In this document: piece after piece, positions 55,540 to 64,000 of the stretch | How the letters are laid out: each line of letters opens with the position of its first letter | How positions within the stretch are numbered: position 1 is the stretch's first letter | The notes under the pieces: model-generated | The model's input: only the letters and a program-made list of their open reading frames with translations | Database searches by the model: none | What the model was told of the DNA's origin: nothing | Made by a program: the position numbers and the translations under genes | Assembly: GCA_948567375.1 (NCBI GenBank) | Contig: OX419760.1 | Coordinates: forward strand, 16,740,001-16,804,000 | Length of the DNA stretch: 64,000 nucleotides | Direction: 5' to 3' | Source: Lunularia cruciata | Lineage: Eukaryota > Streptophyta > Marchantiopsida > Lunulariales > Lunulariaceae

Positions 55540-56700
55540 AACACCACCAACACTTTACATTCAGATACACCATCTTCGGATTATTGGGAATCAAATTCTA
55601 AAGAAGGAGCTTTAGGTGTGGACACAAGCATGGAAGAGGAGACTTCCACGGAGGAGGATGAATCTGAATCTGATTCAGATGTGTATCCTTTGTGTACTAT
55701 GGATTTTGCATCTAAGCCAAAGGTTTTGAAGGACCCAAATAAATCACCATTGACACTTGAGGAGGTAGAGAGAAGTTAAGCTACCCTCTAGTATGGCCCA
55801 AATGTTACCAAGGAGTAGAAGGTGAGATTTGAGGAGATTTTCCGCAAGTTCATCCATGTTTTTGCTTTTAGTAACAAGGATTTGAAGGAAGTCACCTTGG
55901 AGGAGCACAAGATAAAGGTGGAGACACATGCAAGACTAATCTGCCAAAAACAACATTGCATTAGCCCACCAATATCTTTGGTTGTGAAGGAGGAGATTGA
56001 TAAGCTCAAGGAGGCTGGATTTATCTTTAAGGTAGAGAATTCAGAATGGGTGTTCCCAATTGTCATTGTGAAGAAAAAGAATGGCAAGCTTTGGGTATGT
56101 ATGGATTACAAGAAGCTCAATGTTGTTACCAAGAAGGACTACTAGCCATTGCCATTCATTGATGAGATCTTGGAGGAGGTTGCAGGTCATGAGAGGTACA
56201 GTTTTGGAGATGGTTATAGTAGATATAACTAAATCAAGATTACACCAAAGCATCAACAACTCACAACATTCACCACACCTTGGGGAACTTACACTTTTAA
56301 GGTCATGCCTCTTAGGCTTTGCAATGCTCCAGCTACATACCAATGGTTCATGAACAAGGTATTTAAACCTTTCATTGGGAAATTTATGAGAGACTTCACT
56401 GATAATTTTTGTGTCTATGGGAGCGAGGAGGAGCACTTTGAGCACCTAATCAATGTCTTGCAATGCTTGGATGAAGTAAATGCATCACTCAACCCAAAGA
56501 ATTTCATTTTTGGATGTGAAGAAGGTCTACTTTTGGGGCACATCATCTCCAAGGATGGAATAGCAGTTGATCTTGAGAAGGTGAAGAAAATCTCAGACCT
56601 TCCATTCCCTTCAAGCTTGACAAAGTTATGCCAATTCTTGGGGATGGTTGGATACTATAGGAGGTTCATCTTCTCATTTCCAACAAGGCTTATGCATTGA
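55540..56700 (+). pseudogene. G4 pol linker and reverse transcriptase region
   Basis: An acidic linker (EEETSTEEDESESDSD) leads to FEEIFRKFIHVFAFSNKDLK, then KKKNGKLWVCMDYKKLNVVT, GLCNAP-type sequence, the catalytic-type block with NFCVYGSEEEHFEHL, and GLLLGHIISKDGIAVDLEKV and LCQFLGMVGYYRRFIF. One palm segment only. Confidence 0.88.
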
Positions 56701-57190
56701 CCATCTACATGAAGAAGGGTGTAGATTACATGATGATTTTGGAAGACAAGGAGGCTCTCAAAGCTTTTGAGGAGCTCAAGCAATCCCTTGTTGTAGCTCC
56801 AATTCTTGCTACATCTGATTGGATTAAGCCTTTCATCCTCTACACTGATACTTCTAATGTAGCTAGAGGATGCACTCTTAGTCAATTAGACCAAGATGGG
56901 TATGATCATCTAATAGCTTATGCTAGTAGGCGGATGGTTTTAGCAGAGAAGAACTACTCTGTCACGGAGAGAGAAGGGTTGGCAGTGATCTTTGGTCTCA
57001 AGAAGTTTAGACACTACTTGATTGGAGGGAAAGCCACCATTGTCACGGATCACAAGGCTTTGAAGTACATCTTCAACAAGCCTAATGTTGAAGGGACACT
57101 AGCAAGGTGGATGATACTCTTGTCTGAGTATGACTACACCATTGAGGATAGGCCAGGAAAGAAACATGCAAATACTGATTTGTCTTCTAG
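56700..57190 (+). pseudogene. G4 RNase H region
   Basis: FILYTDTSNVARGCTLSQLD, EKNYSVTEREGLAVIFGLKK, VTDHKALKYIFNKPN and SEYDYTIEDRPGKKHANTD cover the whole RNase H domain. Confidence 0.88.
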
Positions 57191-57329
57191 AGCCTATGAT
57201 CATGATGGAGATGAGCAAGTGGATGATTCCTTCCCGGATGAAGAGCTCATGACAACCTTAGTCACTCAAGAGGTTCCAATGGAGTACAAGGAGATTTTGG
57301 ATTTTGTGACAAGAGGTAACTATCCAAAA

Positions 57330-58300
57330 GTGATGCATGCTAGGGAGAGGAAGGCCCTTGCAGCAAGATCTAGACCTTACACAATGGTGGAGGATATTCT
57401 TTTTCACCAAGGAGCAGATGGTCTACTTCAAAGAGTAGTGGGTAACAAAGAGTCTATCCTACTCATAAAGGAGTTTCATGAAAGTTTAGTATGTAGAGGA
57501 CACTTTGCAAGAAAGGTGATTGCTTTCAAGATTCTAGATGCAGGTTACCATTGGAGAGGGATTTTCAAGGATTGTCTTGATTATTGCAAAGTTGTCATGT
57601 TTGTCAATCTTTTGCTAGAAAGTCTACATCCAATCCACCACTTAGATCAATTCTATTGCTAGGACCTTTTGAGAAGTGTGGAATTGATTTTGTAGGTCCT
57701 CTCAATAGAACCCCAAGGAACAATTGGTACATTGTGGTAGTTAATGATAACCTTACCAAGTGGGTTGAGGCTAGACCATTGAGGGACAAGAATGAAGATG
57801 AAGTTGGTAGATTTCTTTATGAACGCATTACCACTAGGTTTGGATGCCCTTTGGAGTTGGTTTATGATAGAGGAGGAGAGTTCACAGGAAGCATAACTAT
57901 AGCCATGCTACGACATTTCTCTATCACACATAGAGTAACTACATCACATAAGCCAAATTCCAATGGCTTGGCAAAGAGAACCAATCAGACCTTGTGCATG
58001 ATGTTGGCCATAGATGCAGAAATGGAGGGGGTAAACATCACAAGAGGATTCATGCAGTTTTGTGGGAGTATAGGACAACCATGAAGACTTCCATCGGATA
58101 TTCTCCATTTCAATTGGTATATGGTATTGAGTCTACCTTACCTATTCACTTTGATCTTCCTACCTTCCAAAGCATTCATAGGAGATTGAAGAAAGCACAA
58201 GGAGGTGATGCAAAGAAGTCAAGGAAGGATCAACTCATGGAGTTGGAAGAGGCAAGAGCAATTGCTATGGTTTGAGTAGAGCAAGCCCAAAGAAAACAAA
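57330..58300 (+). pseudogene. G4 integrase region
   Basis: Visible parts are the zinc module (HFARKVIAFKILDAGYHW and the cysteine pair near 57590), the core (CGIDFVGPLNRTPRNNWYIV, CPLELVYDRGGEFTGSI, about 57680-57890), FQLVYGIESTLPIHF, and a basic C-terminal part leading to FKEGDWVMLFDSIRFKR at about 58340-58390. Confidence 0.87.
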
Positions 58301-58572
58301 AGGAGAGCTATGACAAGAGGCAAGGCAAGAAGAAGATGGAGCCTTTCAAAGAAGGTGATTGGGTAATGTTGTTTGATTCCATTCGATTCAAGAGAGTGCA
58401 AAAGAAGTTTTTGCCAAAGTACTTTGGACCTTTCATAGTGGAGAAGGTGTGGGGAAATTACACCTATGATCTCAAGGAGTTGGGAGAAGACAATTTGATA
58501 GGATTAACCATGATAAATTACAGATGTACCATAGAAGGTAGAGAGACCTTCACTTTGAGGAAAAAGTGAAAA

Positions 58573-58589
58573 CTTAGTCCAGGGGTAAA
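58573..58589 (+). other. G4 polypurine tract
   Basis: CTTAGTCCAGGGGTAAA precedes the 3' LTR start at 58590. Confidence 0.75.
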
Positions 58590-58929
58590 TGTAACATCCA
58601 TTTGTGCATGTGTGTGGTATTGTGATATTTAGCTTGGTATTACAAGTACTTAAGAGATATTATTATATAGAGATGAAGGATGGTTCTATATTAGTCATGG
58701 TTAGCTAAAGTTAGTCATAGCTAAGATAGAGTGGACCTTACTTTAGAGGAAGTAGAAAAGATGAGCACCACTATTTTTGATTTTAGTGTGTTGACTTGGT
58801 TTTATTCCTAGGTGTTTGGCTTTGAGGAAAGAGTTGAGAACTCTTGGGCCCGCAAGCCTTTTTGTTTTGGATTCTTCTTTAGTCCAAGGATAGCCCATGT
58901 GAAGGAATCCTTGACTTAGTGGTTGGTTC
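58590..58929 (+). repeat. G4 3' LTR, first 340 bp
   Basis: The copy begins TGTAACATCCATTTGTGC and stops at GTGGTTGGTTC, where the uninterrupted family sequence reads GGTTGGGTCAAG. G5 starts at the next base. Confidence 0.9.
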
Positions 58930-59617
58930 TGTGATCCGGCCTGTCTTTCACTCAGGATGAACCTGTAATGGCTATTATGACAGCGCACCATGGACTAAGA
59001 AGGCAAGGAACCCGAACTCCATCATACTCCTGCAAGGCTAACACTCCAAGACTCAAGACATTGCTCACTAGAGAACTCAATGAGAGAGAGATAGTTGCAA
59101 ATGAAGGATGATGAGTACTTCCTCACCCCTTGTTTACATACTTGTGAAATAGTTAAGTACCAAAGTTTCTAATTACAATAACTCAAGTTACTAGACTAAA
59201 AGTCAAGTAAAGTCAAAAAGTAGAAAGGAATATCCATTCACATGGGCATATTCCCCTAAGCATGTGGTCTTATCTTGACCCAACTACTAAGTCAAGGATT
59301 CCTTCACATGGGCTATCCTTGGACTAAAGAAGAATCCAAAACAAAAAGGCTTACGGGCCCAAGAGTTCTCAACTCTTTCCTCAAAGCCAAACACCTAAGA
59401 ATAATACCAAGTCAACACACTAAAATCCAAAATAGTGGTGCTCATCTTTTCTACTTCCTCTAAAATAAGGTCTTGTCTATCTTAGCTATGACTAACTTTA
59501 GCTAACCATGACTAATATAGAACCATCCTTTATTTCTATATAAATAATATCTCTTAAGTACTTGTAATACCAAGCTAAATATCACAATACCACACACATG
59601 CACAAATGGGTGTTACA
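58930..59617 (-). repeat. G5 3' LTR
   Basis: The 688-bp copy runs from TGTGATCCGGCCTGTC to GGGTGTTACA (in element orientation TGTAACACCC to the LTR end). Confidence 0.92.
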
Positions 59618-59818
59618 TTTACCCCCGGACTAAGTTTTTGCTTTGTCCTCAAAGTGAAGGTCTCTCTACCTTCTATGGTACATCTTCAACTTATCATGGT
59701 TAATCCTATCAAAGTGTCTTCCTTCCAACTCCTTGAGATCATAGGTGTAATTTCCCCACACCTTCTCCACTATGAAAGGTCCAAAGTACTTTGGCAAACA
59801 CTTCTTTTGCACTCTCTT
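58930..59818 (-). mobile_element. G5: Ty3/gypsy (Tat/Athila-like) element in the G4 LTR, 3' end only, cut by C2
   Basis: The 3' LTR is at 58930-59617, the polypurine tract at 59618-59634 and the tail of the integrase region at 59640-59818 (minus strand, KKCLPKYFGPFIVEKVWGNY). C2 begins at 59819. The rest lies past the right edge. It inserted in the opposite orientation to G4. Its LTR belongs to the same subfamily as G4. Confidence 0.9.
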
Positions 59819-59889
59819 TGTAACAATATGGAGTTTAGCGACGAAGTCAGTCAGGCTCACAAAGAAGCACATAAGACAAATTAGCCTAG

Positions 59890-60115
59890 AATATTCCAGA
59901 AGTATCTAGGAAGCTTCTTGGGAAGCTTCTTGATTAGCTTAGCTTGCACCCTAAGTATGTAGCTTCTAGAAGGAAGCTTCTAGAAGCGTCTAACTAGCTT
60001 AGCTTGCACGCCAAGTAGGTGGCTTCTAGAAGGAAGCTTCTTGAGAAGCTTTCTAGTTAACTTAGCTTGCACTCTAAGAAAGCGGCTTGAGGAAGCTTCT
60101 TGAGAAGCTTCTCAA
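59890..60115 (+). promoter_or_regulatory. Cluster of heat-shock elements in the C2 LTR
   Basis: TTCTAGAAGGAAGCTTCTAG with GAAGC after it (about 59964-59988) and GAAGCTTCTTGAGAAGCTTC (about 60091-60110) show alternating GAA and TTC pentamers, as in C1. The cluster lies upstream of the TATA box at 60133. Confidence 0.68.
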
Positions 60116-60132
60116 GGGCCTTGTATGCTACC

Positions 60133-60140
60133 TATAAATA
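60133..60140 (+). promoter_or_regulatory. C2 LTR TATA box
   Basis: CTATAAATACC (core TATAAATA), about 20-30 bp after the last heat-shock-type block. Confidence 0.72.
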
Positions 60141-60244
60141 CCAAAGCCAAAGCTCATGCTAGACATTCGGAGTTTTCCCTCATTCAAGTGTCCCAATGTG
60201 AGTTTCCATTCTCTTATTTCTCTCCTCGGTTTCGGTCTCTTACA

Positions 60245-60259
60245 TTGGTATCAGAGCAG
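60245..60259 (+). other. C2 primer-binding site
   Basis: TTGGTATCAGAGCAG, the initiator-methionine tRNA primer site, directly follows the LTR. Confidence 0.93.
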
Positions 60260-60509
60260 GAATGGGATAGATGGAATTTATGGACCACCAAATCCACTTC
60301 CGCCAAACCATTGTAACTTTCATGTCCAAATATTACCAAAGCATTGTTTCACACAATTCATCACCTCACGCTTTGGGCAAGATTTTCTACATATGATCAC
60401 CGTGTCAGAGGAACCCTTGATACTTCCAATTGTAACTTATGGAGAACGGTGGACGTCTTGTACCTATATGTTAATCAACTAGATAAATTGAGGTTAGTGG
60501 AATAGAGTA

Positions 60510-61400
60510 GTAGTGATGGCAACAATACCGGATGTTATCCTTGCAATGCAACAACAAATCAAGCATCTTACTCAATTGTTGGATCAACGAGACCAGCAAC
60601 AACGAAAATAGATAGACAGAGCACCAGTTCGAGATGGAGAAGATTGCATTTGATTTCCGAAACCCAAGGTGTTTGAAGGCAAGAATCTTCCAAGCACAGT
60701 GGAGAATTTTTTGTTTGACTGTGAATGTTACTTTCAAGCTACCAATCTTCAAGACGAGCGGAAACAAATTCTCTTGGCTTCTAGCCAATTGGATGGCATG
60801 GCAAAACTTTGGTGGCGATTCCGAGTAGAAAGAGCTGAACAAAAAATTGTTACACCGATTTTGACGTGGGCAGAATTCAAGGATGCAATACTTGGTCGAT
60901 TTCAGACTATAAATGCTACCCGAGCTGCACAAGATAAATTGGCAGAGTTGAGGCAGATTGGCTCAATGAGAAGCTACATCACACAATTTCAGAATATCAT
61001 CATGCAAATTCCAGACATCCAAGAAGGTGAAGTTCTGGATCCATTTGTGCGAGGATTGAAGTCACAAACCAGATTGGAGGTGACCATGTGAGAGCTACAG
61101 GATGTAGAAGAAGCCATGCAATTGGCTGAGCGTTTTGATTCCTTAGTTGCAACAACTTGGTCTCGACCTCGACCTACACAAAACCTACTAGTACCACGAG
61201 TGGAAGAACCTGTACCAATGGAGATTGATGCTATCCAACAAAGACCACTTGGCACAGCAGAAAGAGAAAGATTACGACAAAATGGAGGTTGTTTTTATTG
61301 TCGCCAGTTGGGGCATCACATTGCTGAATGTCCACTCAAGAATGGACGACCTCGACAAGTTGCCCAAGTGGAGGTCGTGGAGCAGAATGATTAGGGTAAT
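60510..61400 (+). pseudogene. C2 gag region
   Basis: DCECYFQATNLQDERKQILL, AELRQIGSMRSYITQFQNII, VLDPFVRGLKSQTRLEV and the zinc knuckle CFYCRQLGHHIAEC (about 61290-61335) match C1 Gag along its length. Confidence 0.9.
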
Positions 61401-61441
61401 GAGGAATCCCAGTATGAGATTTTGAGCTGCCTACTAAGAGC

Positions 61442-62340
61442 TTGATTAGTTCCAATAGGATTGAAGTCTCGACCTATGCAAGTCTACTTCACTTGCAAGG
61501 TATGATATCTAATCAAGGTTGTAGGATTTTGGTTGATCTTGGAAGTTCAAAGAATTGCATGTCTATGCAAGTAGCAAAGGAATTTGGTATTCCTATCAAG
61601 CCAATGATTGGAAGTAGTTTGATGATGGCGGATGGTAGAAAAGGTTATGCATTCCGCAGCTTGCATCCTATTACCTTCAAGATTGGGAAGGAGTATTTGG
61701 AGTGTATGAGGTTTGTAGTGACACCTCTACACTATGATATCATTCTGGGTCTACCTTGGCTTGAACGTCATAAGGTTCAATTTGATTGGACTCGATGTCA
61801 AATCCAAGTACAACACCAAGGTAGGAATTTCCGATTAGGTTATCTGGTACCTCTGAGTAAGACACCTAAGAATAGTCAGTCCCAAGATGGGAAGTTTGTT
61901 GAGAAGGTAGCCATAGAGCAAATCTGGAAGGGAGATGAGTCCCAAGATGGGAAGTTTGCCAAGAAGGCAACCATGGAGCAAGCTTGGAAGAGAGATGAGT
62001 CCCTAGAAGGGAATTTTTTTAATGAAGCAGCCATAGAGCAAGCTTTGGAGGAAGATAAGTCTGTATGCGCGGTGTAGATCAAGCCGATTGCACAAGAACT
62101 ATCTGAGGAGGGCCAAGTGCCACATCAAGCAACGGTTGATTGGATAGTTCAGGAGTTTGCAGATGTGTTTCCGGATGATCTACCAAAGGGATTACCCTTT
62201 GATTGAGGTATGCCCTTCAAGATCCAGTTATTGCCATGGAGTACTCTAGTGAGTAGACCAATCTCTCGGCTCTCACCAAAGGAGTTGGAGGAGTTGCAAA
62301 CAACACTTATAGAGTTGTTGGAGAAGGACTTCATACGACA
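61442..62340 (+). pseudogene. C2 protease region and pol linker
   Basis: The active-site loop reads ILVDLGSSKNCMS at about 61530-61570, followed by YDIILGLPWLERHKVQFDW. The SQDGKF / EGNF three-fold repeat seen in C1 recurs at about 61880-62030. Confidence 0.87.
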
Positions 62341-63500
62341 TAGAACCTCTCCGTGGGAGCACCGGTACTATTTGTTCCAAAGAAGGATGGAGGACTTTGT
62401 TTCTGTATTGATTACCGTGGGCTCCATAAGCAAACCGTGAAGAATGCATATCCCTTGCCTTGGATCGATGACTTGCTTGATCAATTAAGTAGAGGATGCT
62501 ACTTTTCCAAGCTAGATCTTTGTAGCGGCTATTGGCAAATTCCTATTGAAGGAGAGGACGTGCAAAAGACTGCCTTTTGCACAAGGTATGGACATTTTGA
62601 GTGGAGAGTTCTACCTTTCGGACTCACTAATGCTCCATCAGTCTTCATGGATTAGATGCATCGGTGTTGGAGGGACTATTGGATCAGTCGTGGTAGTGTT
62701 CTTAGATGATATCTTAATCTATAGTAGGACAGAGGCAAAACACAAGAATCATGTGCGAGAAGTCCTAAGACGACTATGATAGTGGAAATTCTACTGCAAG
62801 AAGTCAAAGTGTGCTTTTTGGCAAAAGGAGGTTACCTTCTTGGGTCATAAGATCTCATCAGAGGGGATCAAGATGGAAGAAGAGAAGATCAAGGCCATTA
62901 CTGATTGGCCTACCCAGAAGGATGCTATTGAAGTACAAGCATTCAATGGATTGGCAAGTTTTTACCGACAGTTCATCCACTATTATGCTCAGGTGGCCCC
63001 ACCATTGACTGACCTCTTGGGAAAGAACTCGAGCTTCCAATGGACCACCAAGCATGAAGAAGCATTCTAGAAGTTAAAGCATTTGGTGTTTTTAAGACCC
63101 ATTCTTCAACCATATGATCCTCAACTACCTTGTGTGGTTGATTTTGATGCTTCTAACTTTGCAATTGGAGCTATGTTGCAACAAGAATTTCTAGATGGAC
63201 AACATCCTATTGCCTTTGTGTCTTGCCAACTAAATACAGCTGAAATAAATTACTCTGCTCGAGATCAGGAACAACTTGCAATGGTATATGCCACCAAGGT
63301 ATGGAGGCATTATCTCTTGGGGAAACATGCAATCATGCAAACTGATCACAAGCCATTGTTGCAGACCTTACACCTAGAGCACATGAAGAGTCGACATCAT
63401 CGATGGGAAGAGCAACTCCAATTGTTTGACATCAAACTTTGAGTACAAACCAGGTCAGTTCAATGTCATCTTTGATGCTCTATCATGACAACATAATTTG
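62340..63500 (+). pseudogene. C2 reverse transcriptase and RNase H region
   Basis: [68 protein letters not shown] (catalytic block, about 62693-62735), [38 protein letters not shown] and [20 protein letters not shown] are all present. Confidence 0.9.
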
Positions 63501-64000
63501 AAGTCTCTTCCTCTCATTGCGGCAACAATTACGACGGTTTCAATTGATCCCAAGATTCATAATGAGTTTCGGTTAGCTCTACAGCAAGATCCCTTCTTCC
63601 AAATGGTACATGGTCGGCTCACAACAGGTGATAAGGAGTACAACACCTTCTCCTTCAAGGAAGGCCTTCTATTCCATGCGGACCGGATCTATGTTCCAGC
63701 CAAAGGTGATCTTTGACTTGTGCGCCTTCAAGAAGCCCATGATTTACCCATCGCTGGTCACATGGGTGTGGACAAGACCTTGGGCACCCTCCAACGTCAA
63801 TGGTGGTGGCCCAACATGACACGGGATGTTCAAGAATTTGTCCAATCATGTGAGAGTTGCCAACGTAACAAGGCCAACAACCAGAAGCCGGGTGGACTCC
63901 TTCAATCGCTTATCGTTCCATCAGCTTGTTGGGAGCATGTGAGCTTGGATCTCATCACATCCTTGCCAAAGAAAAAACAAGGACACACCGCCATCGTGGT
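63500..64000 (+). pseudogene. C2 integrase, N-terminal part, running off the window
   Basis: After a linker ([20 protein letters not shown]) the HHCC zinc module is visible (HDLPIAGHMGVDKTLGTLQR-like and CESCQRNK, about 63745-63870), then the start of the core (WEHVSLDLITSLPKKKQGHT). Confidence 0.87.

Larger units (their letters stand above)
51473..58929 (+). mobile_element. G4: Ty3/gypsy (Tat/Athila-like) element in E, 3' LTR interrupted by G5
   Basis: G4 is the best-preserved member of the G family in the window. It has a 5' LTR at 51473-52164, primer site, leader, cysteine-motif leader frame, gag, protease, reverse transcriptase, RNase H, integrase, polypurine tract, and the first 340 bp of the 3' LTR at 58590-58929, after which G5 begins. 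The LTR parts are about 96 % alike. It has about eight breaks by eye. Its right end lies beyond the window. Confidence 0.92.
58590..59617. repeat. Inverted LTR pair (potential hairpin)
   Basis: 58590-58929 is the reverse complement of about 59278-59617 at high identity, with a spacer of about 350 bp. A transcript through the region would fold into a ~340-bp hairpin. Confidence 0.85.
59819..60244 (+). repeat. C2 5' LTR
   Basis: TGTAACAATATGGAGTTTAG to GGTCTCTTACA, 426 bp. Repeated GAAGCTTC blocks fill 59890-60115. Confidence 0.95.
59819..64000 (+). mobile_element. C2: chromovirus of the C family in G5, 5' part
   Basis: C2 has its 5' LTR at 59819-60244, a perfect initiator-Met-type primer site, gag, protease, reverse transcriptase, RNase H and the start of integrase. 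The window ends inside integrase. It is the same family as C1 but clearly diverged in LTR and coding sequence, and the visible part has about ten breaks. Confidence 0.93.

Overview
The window reads as repeat-dense intergenic DNA of a streptophyte plant with a large genome. The Ty3/gypsy lineages and a methyltransferase-bearing element point to a non-seed plant (moss, lycophyte or fern) or a charophyte relative, but this is inference and I could not fix the species. I recognise no host protein-coding gene, no intact RNA gene and no CRISPR array. Nearly every base belongs to an LTR retrotransposon fossil, to a repeat inside one, or to decayed DNA between them.

Layout. Left nest (1-33749): a Tat/Athila-like gypsy element G1 (minus strand) holds a related element G2 (minus, 3139-29535). 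G2 holds a different gypsy element M (plus, 10750-28982) inside its 5' LTR. M holds a young chromovirus C1 (minus, 21003-26645). Middle nest (33750-about 45930): an old, divergent gypsy relic D (minus) holds G3 (plus, 35041-42987), a third member of the G family. Between nests (about 45930-49990) lie unassigned DNA, a degenerate tandem array with a unit of roughly 245 bp, and a decayed coding-like stretch. Right nest (49993-64000): a chromovirus relic E (minus) is cut by G4 (plus), whose 3' LTR is cut by G5 (minus), which is cut by a second chromovirus C2 (plus). E, G4, G5 and C2 all run past the right edge.

The stand-out element is M. Between its protease-like region and its reverse transcriptase it carries a C5-cytosine DNA methyltransferase domain of DNMT3-like type (motifs I, II, III, IV with the Pro-Cys dipeptide, VI, VIII and a C-terminal ERERVMGF block, in unpermuted order). 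After its integrase it carries a PHD finger. One mobile element thus holds a DNA-methylation writer and a chromatin-reader module. The two M LTRs differ almost only by transitions, many at CpG, as expected of heavily methylated DNA. M also looks more diverged than the G2 element it is nested in. The M insertion appears circularly permuted relative to its own LTR.

The second notable system is the C chromovirus family. Its LTRs carry clusters of heat-shock-element pentamers (GAA/TTC alternations) just upstream of a TATA box, an architecture like that of heat-inducible plant promoters and of the heat-activated ONSEN element.

All LTR elements are treated as fossils: family, extent, parts, relative age and overall state are given, not individual lesions. 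Identities are estimates by eye.
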